64,000 bases of DNA from Exiguobacterium acetylicum (GTDB lineage: Bacteria > Bacillota > Bacilli > Exiguobacteriales > Exiguobacteriaceae). Every line of letters starts with the position of its first letter. Position 1 is the first letter of the stretch. Below are positions 25,155-34,409 of the stretch, in pieces. The DNA is taken from contig NZ_CP081878.1 in assembly GCF_022170825.1 (NCBI RefSeq), positions 1,576,001 through 1,640,000 on the forward strand, given 5' to 3'. The position numbers were made by a program, and so were the translations under genes. The notes below the pieces were generated by a model, which worked only from the letters and a program-made list of their open reading frames with translations, did not search any database and was not told where the DNA came from.

Positions 25155-25370
25155 TCAATCTTCAAAGAGATCATCCATCAACGCGGTGATCTCTTTTTTG
25201 CGTGCATTCGTCTCATCACGCAGGATGCGAATCGATCGCCCCGTCCAGTCCAATCGATCACCAATCGTTGCTTGGCGCGGTAAGCGACTTTTCGGTAACG
25301 TAATCGTCTCGCGTTCGTCCGTCTCACAAATGGCTAAATCATCTTCAAAATCAGATAGGGTGAGCCGCAT
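25155..25370 (-). CDS. DUF3006 family protein
   Basis: 71 aa, acidic, one small beta-rich domain. The family pattern is visible: LTLSDFEDDLAICETDERETITLPKSRLP followed by ATIGDRLDW. DUF3006 proteins are commonly encoded beside ComEC-like metallo-beta-lactamase proteins, as here. ATG at 25370 follows a GGAGG site by 8 nt and is preferred over GTG at 25379, which lies within that site. Last gene of the five-gene SatD operon. Confidence 0.75.
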   Translation of the reverse strand: MRLTLSDFEDDLAICETDERETITLPKSRLPRQATIGDRLDWTGRSIRILRDETNARKKEITALMDDLFED

Positions 25371-25391
25371 CTGATCCACCTCCGCATTCGA

Positions 25392-26258
25392 TTATTCCGG
25401 TCGTAAATCGGTCCGGTTTGATTCCTTGATCCCGTTACCGCTTGAGATATACTGAATCGTTCCGTTTTGATCCGTTCGATCAGCCGTAATCCGTTCCGTC
25501 TTCAATGCTTGTAAGACAGAGGGGCGCGGATGACGGTAGGCGTTGTCCGCGCCAGCTGAGATCAAGGCTCGTTTTGGGGCGACGGCTTGTAAGAAGGGCA
25601 GGGAGGACGATGTCTCTGCTCCGTGATGACCCAGTTTCAGAACATCGGCGCGAAGCTCTTCAGCCGACTCAAGCAATTGTTGCTCGGTCCGAATCGGCGC
25701 GTCCCCCATGAAGAGGAAGCGGTCCTGTCCATTCTCGACGCGAAGGACGGCGCTCCAACTGTTGAGATCCTGTGTTCCGTCCGTTAAGGGAGCAAGGAAC
25801 GTAAAACGTGCCGACTCACTCGGTATCTTAAGACCTGCTTTGACCGACTTGATCGTTACGCCTTCGCGTTTGACGGCAAGGAGGAAGTCGCGATACGTCT
25901 CCGTCGTATGCGTGACGCGCGGGGCATAGACACTCTCAACCGGAAACGCATCGAGGACCGTATCAAGTCCACCGATATGATCAGCGTCTGGATGTGTCGC
26001 AACAATCGCCGTCAAGCGTTTCACACCGAGTTCATTTAAATAGCGGACGACATCTTCCCCTTTTCCGTTATTCCCGCCATCAATCAAAATTGCATCTTCT
26101 TTCGTTCGAATGAAGGTGCTATCTCCTTGACCGACATCAAAACCATAGACCTCCATCTGTCCTGCTGTCGGGGCAGGGGGTGTCTCTTCATCCCGTGTCG
26201 TATAGAAAATGACGATCAAGCAAAGTGCTAGTAAAATCGTTGATCCCCACTTCAACAT
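25392..26258 (-). CDS. ComEC-like MBL-fold metallohydrolase, membrane-anchored
   Basis: 288 aa. A signal-anchor helix (WGSTILLALCLIVIFY) is followed by an extracellular metallo-beta-lactamase domain. Features are YGFDVGQGDSTFI near residue 38, LIDGGNNG near 58, the metal-binding ATHPDADHIGGL near 85, FLFMGDAP near 175, and VLKLGHHGAETSSS near 198. This is the C-terminal domain of ComEC/Rec2 as a separate protein; family members have been proposed to be nucleases or hydrolases at the surface. It overlaps the phosphatase gene by 7 nt. Confidence 0.85.
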   Translation of the reverse strand: MLKWGSTILLALCLIVIFYTTRDEETPPAPTAGQMEVYGFDVGQGDSTFIRTKEDAILIDGGNNGKGEDVVRYLNELGVKRLTAIVATHPDADHIGGLDTVLDAFPVESVYAPRVTHTTETYRDFLLAVKREGVTIKSVKAGLKIPSESARFTFLAPLTDGTQDLNSWSAVLRVENGQDRFLFMGDAPIRTEQQLLESAEELRADVLKLGHHGAETSSSLPFLQAVAPKRALISAGADNAYRHPRPSVLQALKTERITADRTDQNGTIQYISSGNGIKESNRTDLRPE

Positions 26259-26842
26259 GTCGGTTCTTCTTTCTCAAACAAATAAAGCATACCGTTGCGC
26301 GGATGACCGAACCGTGGTCCGCGGTAACCGCGACGCCTCAAGGCAGCACGCATCAAAATCATCATGCCACCATGACCGACGAGTAAGACCCGTTCATCGT
26401 CTTCAAACATCAATTGATTCAACAGGACCTCGATTCGTTCATTTGCCTCTTTGATCTCTGCTTGAATCCGTTTGCTGAATGGGGCAGCGAGTCGACCGAG
26501 AATTGCCCAGCCGAGGAATGGCAAGCGTAGATTCGATCGAATCGTCGGAAATGGCACTTCCCGCAGGAGATCGGTCACGATGATTTCTTTGTCATAGACG
26601 CTCTGAGCCGTCTGGACGGCACGCGGCATGCTACTGGCATAACAGACCGTCCAATCAATCTGACCGAGCTCTACAGGCTGAATATCGATGTCTGACGTAT
26701 CATAGCGTTCAATCCACTTTTCAATATCACTGGCACTGATCCAGCCTTTCGTCGGGTATCCTTCTGTCACCCGGTGATGTCTCACTAATCCAATTTGTTT
26801 CATGCTTCGTGCGACGGTCAAGACCGTCTCCCTCACTTTCAT
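26252..26842 (-). CDS. histidine phosphatase family protein
   Basis: 196 aa. The phosphoglycerate mutase-like fold shows LVRHHRVTEGYPTKGW at about residues 19-34, where the usual catalytic RHG/RHA is RHH. YASSMPRAVQTAQ follows near 68 and LLVGHGGMMILM near 155 with the second catalytic His. The start at 26842 has a weak ribosome binding site and lies 7 nt after the DUF3307 stop, so translation is probably coupled. Met14 is an alternative start. The substrate is unknown. Confidence 0.78.
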   Translation of the reverse strand: MKVRETVLTVARSMKQIGLVRHHRVTEGYPTKGWISASDIEKWIERYDTSDIDIQPVELGQIDWTVCYASSMPRAVQTAQSVYDKEIIVTDLLREVPFPTIRSNLRLPFLGWAILGRLAAPFSKRIQAEIKEANERIEVLLNQLMFEDDERVLLVGHGGMMILMRAALRRRGYRGPRFGHPRNGMLYLFEKEEPTC

Positions 26843-26849
26843 TCATCGT

Positions 26850-27644
26850 TTAAAGTGCGACACGGATTGCAAGTCCACATAAAATCGCCCCTAAAATACT
26901 AAGCAAACTCCCGATGATGTAATATTCCGCAAAGCGGCGATCTTCAAACTGTTTAAAACGGGCTAGTGCCTTCAAGGCGATAATGAATCCGATGGCACCG
27001 GTTGCGTTCGTGACGACGAGCAGGGTGATGATCGCCCGTTCGACGAGACCGATATAACGCCCAATCCCGTTCAATTCCGTCGTATAACTGCGGGCGGAGT
27101 CTTCGACTTCATGTGTGACGGTTCGCGAGACGCCGTCTAATTGCTCCTTACGTGTCACTTTCCGCTCAAAATGCGCTTCAATCAACCGCGGAGCAAATGG
27201 CGCGAGCATCAAAGCGATTCCGTGACCAAGTAGTTCTGTCGTCACTAAGCTGAAGCAAAGAATCCAGAGAACTTGCTCCGGTCGCGAGAACGACAGTGAC
27301 CAATCAATCGGGACGAACAACCACGTCAAGGCAATGATAGCAGCGATATGTAACGCTTGATCGATCCAATAAGCAACGGCTTGCTTCACGCGACGTTTGA
27401 GCGGGGAGGCATCGAGTAGGGCGTGAAACACGAGAATACTCCCTCCAAGCAACCCAGCGTCTTCTAGGCTTAACGTCCCCCGTATGACGAAGAACGCAAA
27501 GACAAGCAGCATCAAAACGCTGTGGACAGCAAGGTGCTGGACTAAAAACCGTCGATTTCGATGTTTGTGCAGTGCCATCCGTTTCGTCTGCAAGGGAAAG
27601 TCAGCAAGCAGATGGACAAGTAACAGACTGAGTAAGACGGTCAC
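26850..27644 (-). CDS. DUF3307 membrane protein, SatD partner
   Basis: 264 aa with six to seven hydrophobic segments. The N-terminal DUF3307 motif is MTVLLSLLLVHLLADFPLQTKRMALHKH, followed by LVQHLAVHSVLMLLVFAFF. Conserved His and Asp residues sit near the membrane face. The second half has a soluble loop (ERKVTRKEQLDGVSRTVTHEVEDSA) before two further helices. Its function is unknown. In streptococcal sat clusters a membrane protein also follows SatD. It overlaps satD by 4 nt (ATGA), which suggests a fixed pairing of the two products. Confidence 0.78.
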   Translation of the reverse strand: MTVLLSLLLVHLLADFPLQTKRMALHKHRNRRFLVQHLAVHSVLMLLVFAFFVIRGTLSLEDAGLLGGSILVFHALLDASPLKRRVKQAVAYWIDQALHIAAIIALTWLFVPIDWSLSFSRPEQVLWILCFSLVTTELLGHGIALMLAPFAPRLIEAHFERKVTRKEQLDGVSRTVTHEVEDSARSYTTELNGIGRYIGLVERAIITLLVVTNATGAIGFIIALKALARFKQFEDRRFAEYYIIGSLLSILGAILCGLAIRVAL

Positions 27645-28288
27645 CGAATCGCCTCCCAGACTTGGAATTGCTCTAGTGCCTGTGTTAAGGCGGTTTCGAG
27701 ACGCTTACGTTGCTTACGCTGTGAGCGGGAAACAAGCTTCGCGACATTCGCGCGGGCATCTTGTTCCTTAAAGCCCATTTTCAGACCAATCTCTTCATAC
27801 GTATCATCCGGATATTGATCCATCAACCGGTGCAGTTCAATCTGGCGATCCGTTTTTCCAAAGTACGCTGGATAAAGCATCTCAAGATAACCGTTCAGCA
27901 GGGCGGTCGGTAAGTAGGGCGGTCCAGCAAACGCAATCCGTGACGAGAGCGTCTTCGCTTGCTCCTGTGCTTCAAACGCATGAATGATCGCACTACCATT
28001 GGCTTCTTCGGCTTGAATCGTCGAGATCGTCTCATATTGTCCAAAACCAATCCCGATGTAGCCCGGTAAGTCTTGATTCAACAGTTGCAGGATGATCGGA
28101 TAACTCACTGGATAATCCGCAAATACAGCCAATAAACTGTCACCAGACTTGATTTGAAACGGAACGATACTTGCTGGGAATGCCACGTTTAACTCATCAG
28201 CCAGTGTTCGGAGTGTCTGCAATAACACTTCTTTACTTGAATAATCGCGGGAGCCTTTGACATCAAATGATAAGGCGACAGCTTGCAT
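27641..28288 (-). CDS. satD: SatD family protein, cyclase-like fold plus C-terminal helix-turn-helix
   Basis: 215 aa. The SatD family was named from a Streptococcus acid-tolerance cluster. The N-terminal part (ALSFDVKGSRDYSSKEVLLQTL, then FQIKSGDSLLAVFADYP and LPGYIGIGFGQYETI) has the strand pattern and GDSLLAVF block of nucleotidyl-cyclase-like domains. The C-terminal 60 residues (TYEEIGLKMGFKEQDARANV) look like a helix-turn-helix resembling sigma region 4. I infer that it may be a sensor and DNA-binding autoregulator. An AGGAGG site precedes ATG. First gene of the operon, directly downstream of three phased palindromes. Confidence 0.75.
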   Translation of the reverse strand: MQAVALSFDVKGSRDYSSKEVLLQTLRTLADELNVAFPASIVPFQIKSGDSLLAVFADYPVSYPIILQLLNQDLPGYIGIGFGQYETISTIQAEEANGSAIIHAFEAQEQAKTLSSRIAFAGPPYLPTALLNGYLEMLYPAYFGKTDRQIELHRLMDQYPDDTYEEIGLKMGFKEQDARANVAKLVSRSQRKQRKRLETALTQALEQFQVWEAIR

Positions 28289-28308
28289 AGCAATTCCTCC
28301 TGTCTAAA

Positions 28309-28388
28309 TGTTGCCACTAAATCGGCAACATTTCAATTGTTACCGATAAAAAGGTAACATTTTCGGTGTTACTGTTATTAGAGTAACA
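28309..28388. repeat. three 22-bp palindromes phased at 29 bp, candidate operator array
   Basis: Three inverted repeats lie upstream of satD at 28309-28330, 28338-28359 and 28367-28388. Each has 7-nt arms separated by 8 nt: TGTTGCC/GGCAACA, TGTTACC/GGTAACA and TGTTACT/AGTAACA. Start-to-start distance is exactly 29 bp both times. The common half-site is TGTTRCY. The array begins 20 nt before the satD start and ends about 100 nt upstream, where the promoter must lie. The arms vary while symmetry is kept, which is the signature of protein-binding sites rather than chance repeats. Confidence 0.8.
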
Positions 28389-28519
28389 AAAAATGACGGG
28401 GAAGACCAACAGGACGATGGACCGATTTTTTAACGACAGGGGGATTGATCAATAAGACTCAACTCTCATTTTTTTATTCAAGTTAACATAACATATATTA
28501 TCAATAGTTATAAGAATCT

Positions 28520-28554
<35 letters not shown>

Positions 28555-28559
28555 AAAAC

Positions 28560-28587
28560 AAAAAAACACGGGATTAACCGTGTTTTC
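28560..28587 (-). terminator. intrinsic terminator of the Nudix gene
   Basis: On the minus strand the stem AAAACACGG / CCGTGTTTT with a 6-nt loop is followed by a T run, overlapping the Nudix stop. Between it and the palindrome array (28389-28559) I see no gene. A 20-codon open frame from 28393 has no ribosome binding site. Confidence 0.82.
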
Positions 28588-29044
28588 GACAATCATACGG
28601 ACGTGTCCGTTCCAATCGATGAATCAAACGATCTAAGAAAATATGATGGCGGCGTTCGAGTTGCGTGATCCGTTCAAGCGGCAACCACGCGAAATCAAAG
28701 AAATCACCGCAATCCTGACCGTCACCAGCAACGCAATGCGTCCAGCGGTTCTCTTGGCATTCAATGTGTGCATGGTAGAAATACGTGTAATGGACTCGCA
28801 TGCGCTCTGGGTACCGCATCTCTTCTTCGCCGACATACTGGACGGATGCTAACGAGAGACCACTTTCTTCAAGCGTCTCACGAACAGCCGCTTCTTTTGC
28901 GATTTCAGCATCTTCGATCGTACCTGCGGGGATCTGCCAATCACTCTCAGGAGCCGATTGTGGATGAAAAACAAGAAGTTCCCATCCGTTAGGTTTTTCC
29001 CGAGTGATATAGATTGCTACTTTTTCGCGACGTCTGAATTTCAT
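28574..29044 (-). CDS. Nudix hydrolase
   Basis: 156 aa. The Nudix box is present (GTIEDAEIAKEAAVRETLEESGL at about residues 43-65, with the REx2EE core as RETLEES), so it should cleave a nucleoside-diphosphate-linked substrate with Mg2+. The preceding WQIPAG and the following strand VQYVGEEEMRYPERMRVHYTYFYHAH fit the fold. The substrate is unknown. Start Met at 29044 is chosen because GGAGAGG lies 8 nt before it; ATG at 29050 is an alternative. Monocistronic. Confidence 0.85.
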   Translation of the reverse strand: MKFRRREKVAIYITREKPNGWELLVFHPQSAPESDWQIPAGTIEDAEIAKEAAVRETLEESGLSLASVQYVGEEEMRYPERMRVHYTYFYHAHIECQENRWTHCVAGDGQDCGDFFDFAWLPLERITQLERRHHIFLDRLIHRLERTRPYDCRKHG

Positions 29045-29307
29045 CTTCATCACCTCTCCAAGGTCGGCAGATTGCACAACAAGCAGCTAAAGGGACGGTC
29101 CCGTAGCTGCTTGATTGATTGACGCTATAAGCAAAGCTGCGGAGACGCGTGACCCGCCGCTTGATTGTGACGAATCGTGACCTGACTATTTCTTCTATTG
29201 TAGCCGTTATTGGTCAGTGTTTCAATTTGTAAACGATATTTCGCACCATAAATCTCAAAATTCCGAGCATTCGTCTCAAAAACCCTCTCTCCTGCCCCGC
29301 TAGATGC
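29045..29307. other. 263-bp gene-free segment with hairpin, possible repeat or RNA
   Basis: This gap between parC and the Nudix gene holds a strong hairpin at 29082-29112 (AAGCAGCTA / TAGCTGCTT arms with an internal GGGAC/GTCCC stem). On the minus strand there is also an open stretch of about 60 codons with no ATG, ending at a TAG near 29130 (it contains RLQIETLTNNGYNRRNS and HNQAAGHASPQLCL). It could be a remnant gene, an interspersed repeat, or a structured RNA. None can be chosen from this window alone. Confidence 0.4.
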
Positions 29308-29337
29308 AAAAAAGCTCCCCCGTTAACCGGAGGAGCC
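29308..29337 (-). terminator. intrinsic terminator of parE-parC
   Basis: On the minus strand the stem GCTCCTCCGG / CCGGGGGAGC-like (TTAA loop, one mismatch) is followed by six T, 6 nt after the parC stop codon. Confidence 0.85.
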
Positions 29338-29342
29338 GCGTC

Positions 29343-31748
29343 TTATCGTGTATACCAATCGAGCAATGGACCGAATTTATCTTCGTCATAGGCGAACGAA
29401 CCGTTCGACAGGCGGTCGAGGAACGATAAAGAGCCGATTTGGATCGTTTTCTCCTGCTCTTTCCCGCTGAGAACCAATTCTTTCGCTTGCGTGACGTCAA
29501 TAAGTGCTGCGACTTGGTGTGGTTTTGATTTCAAATCACGGAGCAACTGTAAGCCACGGAGCGCACGGCTTGAGACTTGGAACTGATCCGCGAGGCGCAT
29601 CTTCTTCAAGGCACCCCGTTGCGTCAAGAGAACGATCTGTGGTGCTTCCTTAAAGCCAATCGTACCGGCGACAACATCCTGATCCTTCAGGTTGATCGCT
29701 TTGACACCAGCTGCCCGGACACCAACGACTGGGACGTCGTCTTCCGTGAACCAGAGACCGAAGCCGTTCTGTGTCGCGAGGAAGAGGTCGGTTTGACCCG
29801 TCGAGACCTGCGCATACAAGACTTCGTCGTCTGCCTTCAGACGGACGCCTTGGAGCGGTTTTGACTTCCGCTGGGCATTGTAGTCACTCAGTTTCGAGCG
29901 TTTAACCATCCCTTGGCGTGTGACGAACAAACAATGCTGCGCTTCGTCGAACGAACGGACGAGATCTGCCGAGAGAACTCGGTCGCCTGGTTCGAGTGGA
30001 ACGAGGTTCGCGACGTGTTGACCGCCATCTTTCCATTTCGTATCCGGCAATTGATGGACTGGAATCAGCAAGTAGTTCCCGCGAACGGTCCAGACGATCA
30101 AGTGATCGGTCGTCATCGCTTGTCCTTGGAGCAACGGACGATCTTGTTCCTTCAAGTCTGGCAAGTCGTTCGAGGCGCCGAATGAACGGAGTGACGAACG
30201 TTTGACATAGCCGTTTTTCGATAGGAAGACCATCGTTTCCTCGACGGCGATCATGACTTCCGTCTTCAGCTTCAGTTCTTCAACTTCCGCTTCAATCGTC
30301 GAACGACGTTTGTCGGCGACTTGTTCTTTTAAGACCGTCAATTCCTTGATGATGAGACGATTTCGGGTCTTTTCATCGTTGAGGATCTTCTCGAGACGAG
30401 CAATTTCCTTCTCGAGTTTTGCCGCTTCTTCCTGCAACTCAACGATATCGGTATTCGTTAACCGGTAAAGCTGGAGCATGACGACGGCTTCCGCTTGACG
30501 GTCCGTGAAGTTGAACCGCGTAATCAGCTTGTCCTTTGCGTCCGCTTTGTTTGAAGCAGACCGGATCAAGGCAAGTGTCTCATCGAGGACAGAGATCGCT
30601 GTCATCAAAGCAGAGACGACTTCCTGACGACGTTTCGCTTGTTCGAGATCAAACGCTGTTCGGCGGATGACGACTTCCTTAACGTGTGCGAGATAGGCAT
30701 CGAGCAGCGTCAAAACGCCCATTTGCCGTGGTGTCCGCTCGTGAATCGCGACCATGTTGTAGTTATAAGCGATTTGTAAATCCGTCTGTTTGAGATAGAA
30801 GTGCAAGACACCTTCTGCATCCGCTTCCTTCTTCAACTCGATGACGACCCGTAACCCGTCGCGATCGGTCTCGTCGCGAACTTCTGCAACCCCTTCGACC
30901 TTTTTATCGAGACGGAGTTCTTCCATCCGTTTGACGAGGTTCGCTTTGTTGACCTCATACGGCAGTTCGGTGATGACGATTTGTTGACGACCGCCACGCA
31001 GTGTCTCGATCGTTGAGCGCGAACGGATGATGACCTTACCACGTCCTGTCTCGAACGCCTTCTTGATGCCATCAAGCCCTTGGACGACACCACCGGTCGG
31101 GAAATCAGGCCCTTGCATATGTGTCAACAAGTCATCAACGTTCTGGACCGTACCAGAGATCCGACCGATCGCAGCATCGAGGACTTCTCCCGCGTGGTGC
31201 GGTGGAATCTCGGTTGCGTAACCAGCTGAAATCCCCGTCGAACCGTTCATCAGCAAGTTCGGCAATAGTGACGGTAAGACGAGTGGTTCTTCTGTCGTAT
31301 CATCGAAGTTGAGCGTGTAATCGACGGTCTGTTTGTTGATCCCGTCGAGAATCAGACTTGAGACTTTCGACAGACGAGCTTCCGTATACCGCATTGCTGC
31401 CGCACTATCACCGTCGATTGATCCGTTGTTTCCTTGCATATCGATCAACGGATAACGCAGTTTCCACTCCTGGCTCAGACGGACCATCGCTTCATAGACC
31501 GACGAGTCACCGTGTGGGTGGTAGTTACCGATGACGACACCGACCGTCTTCGCTGATTTTCGGTAAGCACGGTCGAACAAATTACCTTCCGTATGCATCG
31601 CGTAGAGAATACGGCGTTGTACCGGTTTCAGACCATCCCGAGCATCCGGTAAAGCGCGATCTTGAATGATATATTTCGAATAACGACCAAACCGGTCGCC
31701 GACGACTTGCTCGAGCGACAGGTTCAGGATGTTTTGTAGATTAGACAT
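29343..31748 (-). CDS. parC: DNA topoisomerase IV subunit A
   Basis: 801 aa. The cleavage-religation subunit of topoisomerase IV. The N-terminal block [21 protein letters not shown] and the quinolone-determining region [20 protein letters not shown] are intact. The Ser-Ser pair and the acidic position that change in quinolone-resistant strains look wild type. The catalytic Tyr should be in the MRYTEARLS block near residue 120. Coiled coil and beta-pinwheel C-terminal regions follow ([14 protein letters not shown]). Its start overlaps parE by 8 nt, giving coupled synthesis of the two subunits that decatenate daughter chromosomes. Confidence 0.96.
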   Translation of the reverse strand: MSNLQNILNLSLEQVVGDRFGRYSKYIIQDRALPDARDGLKPVQRRILYAMHTEGNLFDRAYRKSAKTVGVVIGNYHPHGDSSVYEAMVRLSQEWKLRYPLIDMQGNNGSIDGDSAAAMRYTEARLSKVSSLILDGINKQTVDYTLNFDDTTEEPLVLPSLLPNLLMNGSTGISAGYATEIPPHHAGEVLDAAIGRISGTVQNVDDLLTHMQGPDFPTGGVVQGLDGIKKAFETGRGKVIIRSRSTIETLRGGRQQIVITELPYEVNKANLVKRMEELRLDKKVEGVAEVRDETDRDGLRVVIELKKEADAEGVLHFYLKQTDLQIAYNYNMVAIHERTPRQMGVLTLLDAYLAHVKEVVIRRTAFDLEQAKRRQEVVSALMTAISVLDETLALIRSASNKADAKDKLITRFNFTDRQAEAVVMLQLYRLTNTDIVELQEEAAKLEKEIARLEKILNDEKTRNRLIIKELTVLKEQVADKRRSTIEAEVEELKLKTEVMIAVEETMVFLSKNGYVKRSSLRSFGASNDLPDLKEQDRPLLQGQAMTTDHLIVWTVRGNYLLIPVHQLPDTKWKDGGQHVANLVPLEPGDRVLSADLVRSFDEAQHCLFVTRQGMVKRSKLSDYNAQRKSKPLQGVRLKADDEVLYAQVSTGQTDLFLATQNGFGLWFTEDDVPVVGVRAAGVKAINLKDQDVVAGTIGFKEAPQIVLLTQRGALKKMRLADQFQVSSRALRGLQLLRDLKSKPHQVAALIDVTQAKELVLSGKEQEKTIQIGSLSFLDRLSNGSFAYDEDKFGPLLDWYTR

Positions 31749-33711
31749 GTTCGTTCACACTCTCTTTCGTCACGTGCTCGTTCTCGATGATCGAGAGGTC
31801 TTCTGCAAGACCGAAGGCGACATTGTCTTCGATCCACGTCCGGCGGTGTCCGACGTTATCGCCCATTAGGACAGATACGCGTTTTTCAGCAACCGCAGCA
31901 TCGTCAATCGTGACCCGAATCAATGTCCGTGTCTCGGGATCCATCGTTGTTTCCCAGAGCTGCGGTGCATTCATCTCCCCGAGTCCTTTGTAACGCTGGA
32001 TCATATAACCTTTACCGAACTTCTTCGTCGTTTTCTTGAGCGTCTCTTCGTCCCAGACATATTCGAACTTCTCCGATTTGCCTTTCCCTTTTGAGACACG
32101 ATAGAGCGGTGGTAAGGCAACGAAGACCTTCCCAGCGTCGATTAATGGACGCATGTAGCGGAAGAAGAACGTCAGCAACAAGACTTGGATGTGCGCGCCA
32201 TCGGTATCAGCATCGGTCATGATGATGACTTTGTCGAAATTACAATCTGACAAGTCGAAATCAGCTCCGACACCGCCGCCAATCGCGTGAATGATCGTGT
32301 TGATCTCTTCATTCTTCATGATATCGGCGAGTTTCGCTTTTTCCGTGTTCAAGACCTTACCACGGAGTGGAAGGATCGCTTGGAATGTCCGGTTTCGTCC
32401 TTGTTTCGCGGAACCACCGGCAGAGTCACCCTCGACGAGGAACAATTCATTCTTGTCCGCGTTCTTTGAAGCCGCAGGTGTCAGTTTTCCGTTCAAGATG
32501 CTCGAACGTTTCTTCTTTTTCCCGTTACGTGCTTCTTCGCGCGCTTTGCGTGCTGCTTCACGAGCTTGCGCGGCACGGATCGCTTTTTTGATCAACAGTG
32601 TCGCTGTTTGTGGGTTCTCTTCCAAGTACGTCGAGAGACGACGGCTAATAACAGCGTCACAGCTCGTCCGTGCTTCCGGTGAACCGAGTTTTGACTTCGT
32701 TTGTCCTTCGAACTGGAGGAATTCTTCTGGAATCCGGATTGAGACGATCATCGTCAACCCTTCGCGGATATCGTTCCCGTCAAGGTTTTTATCCTTTTCC
32801 TTCAAAAGCGTGTTCTTCCGGGCATATTCATTCATGACACGTGTCATCGCGGTTTTCGCACCAACTTCGTGTGTGCCACCGTCGCGTGTCCGGACGTTAT
32901 TGACGAACGAAAGAACGTTTTCCGAGTAAGCATCCGTGAACTGGAAGGCGATGTCGACTTCGATCTCGTTTTCCGTTCCTTCGAATGCGACTGTCGGATG
33001 AAGCGTATCTTTATCATCATTCAAGTACTGGACGAACTCACTGACACCGTCTTCATACTGGAAAATATCTAATTTATCGGACCGTTCGTCCGTCAACGTA
33101 ATCTTCAGACCTTTCAGCAAGAAGGCCGATTCGCGTAAGCGTTCCGCGAGCGTATCGTAGTTGTATGTCAACGTACTGAAGATTGAGCCATCTGGTTTAA
33201 AGTAAACGCTCGTTCCTTTTTGACGCGTCGTACCCGTTTCAACCAGCGTCGTCTTCGGAATCCCACCGTTTTCAAACGTTTGCTCATATTGTTTCCCGTT
33301 ACGGAAGATCGTCACTTTCAAATCCGTTGATAAGGCGTTAACAACCGACGCCCCGACGCCGTGTAAACCACCGGACGTCTTGTAACCACCTTGACCGAAC
33401 TTACCACCGGCGTGTAAAACCGTGAAGATGACTTCTGCTGTTGGTTTACCAGACGCATGCATCCCTGTTGGCATTCCGCGTCCATGGTCACGAACCGTAA
33501 TCGCATTATCTTTATGAATCGTTACATCAATTTGTTCCCCGAATCCTGCAAGCGCCTCATCGATAGCGTTATCAACGATCTCGTAGACGAGATGGTGAAG
33601 TCCACGGTGATCGGTTGAACCGATATACATACCTGGGCGCTTCCGGACTGCTTCGAGTCCTTCGAGCACCTGTATGGCATCATCATTGTAGTTATTTAAG
33701 TCTGTCGCCAT
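31741..33711 (-). CDS. parE: DNA topoisomerase IV subunit B
   Basis: 656 aa. The ATPase subunit. The GHKL ATP-binding site shows [17 protein letters not shown] near residue 42, DHGRGMP near 74 and [15 protein letters not shown] near 114. The TOPRIM part has [16 protein letters not shown] near 428 and [12 protein letters not shown] near 500. AKQGR followed by [28 protein letters not shown] is the ParE rather than the GyrB form. GAGGTG precedes the start. A LexA-like box lies about 45 nt upstream. Confidence 0.96.
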   Translation of the reverse strand: MATDLNNYNDDAIQVLEGLEAVRKRPGMYIGSTDHRGLHHLVYEIVDNAIDEALAGFGEQIDVTIHKDNAITVRDHGRGMPTGMHASGKPTAEVIFTVLHAGGKFGQGGYKTSGGLHGVGASVVNALSTDLKVTIFRNGKQYEQTFENGGIPKTTLVETGTTRQKGTSVYFKPDGSIFSTLTYNYDTLAERLRESAFLLKGLKITLTDERSDKLDIFQYEDGVSEFVQYLNDDKDTLHPTVAFEGTENEIEVDIAFQFTDAYSENVLSFVNNVRTRDGGTHEVGAKTAMTRVMNEYARKNTLLKEKDKNLDGNDIREGLTMIVSIRIPEEFLQFEGQTKSKLGSPEARTSCDAVISRRLSTYLEENPQTATLLIKKAIRAAQAREAARKAREEARNGKKKKRSSILNGKLTPAASKNADKNELFLVEGDSAGGSAKQGRNRTFQAILPLRGKVLNTEKAKLADIMKNEEINTIIHAIGGGVGADFDLSDCNFDKVIIMTDADTDGAHIQVLLLTFFFRYMRPLIDAGKVFVALPPLYRVSKGKGKSEKFEYVWDEETLKKTTKKFGKGYMIQRYKGLGEMNAPQLWETTMDPETRTLIRVTIDDAAVAEKRVSVLMGDNVGHRRTWIEDNVAFGLAEDLSIIENEHVTKESVNEHV

Positions 33712-33752
33712 TCATTTCACCTCAAAATTCAAAATTACGACGACGTTTTTTA

Positions 33753-33766
33753 CAAACGTTCGTTCG
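33753..33766 (-). promoter_or_regulatory. LexA/SOS-like box upstream of parE-parC
   Basis: On the minus strand the 14-mer CGAACGAACGTTTG matches the Bacillus LexA consensus CGAACRNRYGTTCG at all but one informative position. It lies about 45 nt before the parE start, where a promoter must be. I recall that the B. subtilis parEC operon has been placed in the LexA regulon, which agrees, but this site is untested. Confidence 0.5.
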
Positions 33767-33840
33767 TTATTTCGAGTAGTCTGTCTCTAATTGTAGGCAT
33801 CTTCTTGCTTCCTGACAAGCATAACCTATAAAGCGCATGA

Positions 33841-33873
33841 AAAAAGACACCTTCACGGACGGGTGAAGATGCC
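33841..33873 (-). terminator. intrinsic terminator
   Basis: On the minus strand the stem GGCATCTTCACC / GGTGAAGGTGTC (one mismatch) is followed by a T run, just after the CoA-binding protein gene. Confidence 0.75.
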
Positions 33874-33890
33874 TAAAATCGTGCGATGAC

Positions 33891-34292
33891 TCACAGATAT
33901 TGATGCTCAATCTTGATACAACGATTCTCAATATATGGAATACCAGCACCAAGTGCTAGGCTCTCTGCTTCAACGCTCGAGAGACCGAGTTGATTCCAAA
34001 TCATTCCGACATCACCATGAGCGACAGCATCTTTTGCAACATCCGCTAAAAACTCAGAGCGACGGAAGACGTCGACGATGTCGATGTGTCCTGGAATGCT
34101 CGCGACGGTTGGATAGACTTTTTGACCGTTCCATTCGTTTAACGTCGGATTGACCGGAATGACTTCGTATCCATGTTGGACTAAGTAGTCCGCAATCCAG
34201 TTCGCAGTCTTCCCGGAATCACTCGAGACACCGACGACGGCAATCCGTTTTGCGTCCTTCAAATATTGACGTGCTTGTTGATCGGTAATCAT
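33891..34292 (-). CDS. CoA-binding protein, YccU-like
   Basis: 133 aa, one CoA_binding (succinyl-CoA synthetase-like) Rossmann domain. Visible features are AKRIAVVGVSSDSGKTANWIADYLVQHGYEVIPVNP at residues 11-46, VYPTVASIPGHIDIVDVF near 57-75, and MIWNQLGLSSVEAESLALGAGI near 95. It resembles E. coli YccU and B. subtilis YneT, whose function is not settled; binding of CoA or a nucleotide is the family prediction. An AAGGGGGAG site precedes ATG. Monocistronic. Confidence 0.85.
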   Translation of the reverse strand: MITDQQARQYLKDAKRIAVVGVSSDSGKTANWIADYLVQHGYEVIPVNPTLNEWNGQKVYPTVASIPGHIDIVDVFRRSEFLADVAKDAVAHGDVGMIWNQLGLSSVEAESLALGAGIPYIENRCIKIEHQYL

Positions 34293-34409
34293 CTAGAACT
34301 CCCCCTTATGAAAATAACTCTTGCCTAACAGTCTATACCCGAACCAAGATGAAGTATGCGAAATCGAGCACGTTTTCGACGTTTTTCAGAAATCGTCTTG
34401 AAATCAAAT

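Noticed and set aside
28393-28455. A 20-codon open frame beside the palindrome array
   Set aside because: No ribosome binding site and no recognisable product; it lies in the probable regulatory region.
32291-32929. A 212-codon plus-strand open frame inside parE
   Set aside because: The opposite strand encodes canonical ParE motifs; the frame is a by-product of codon bias.
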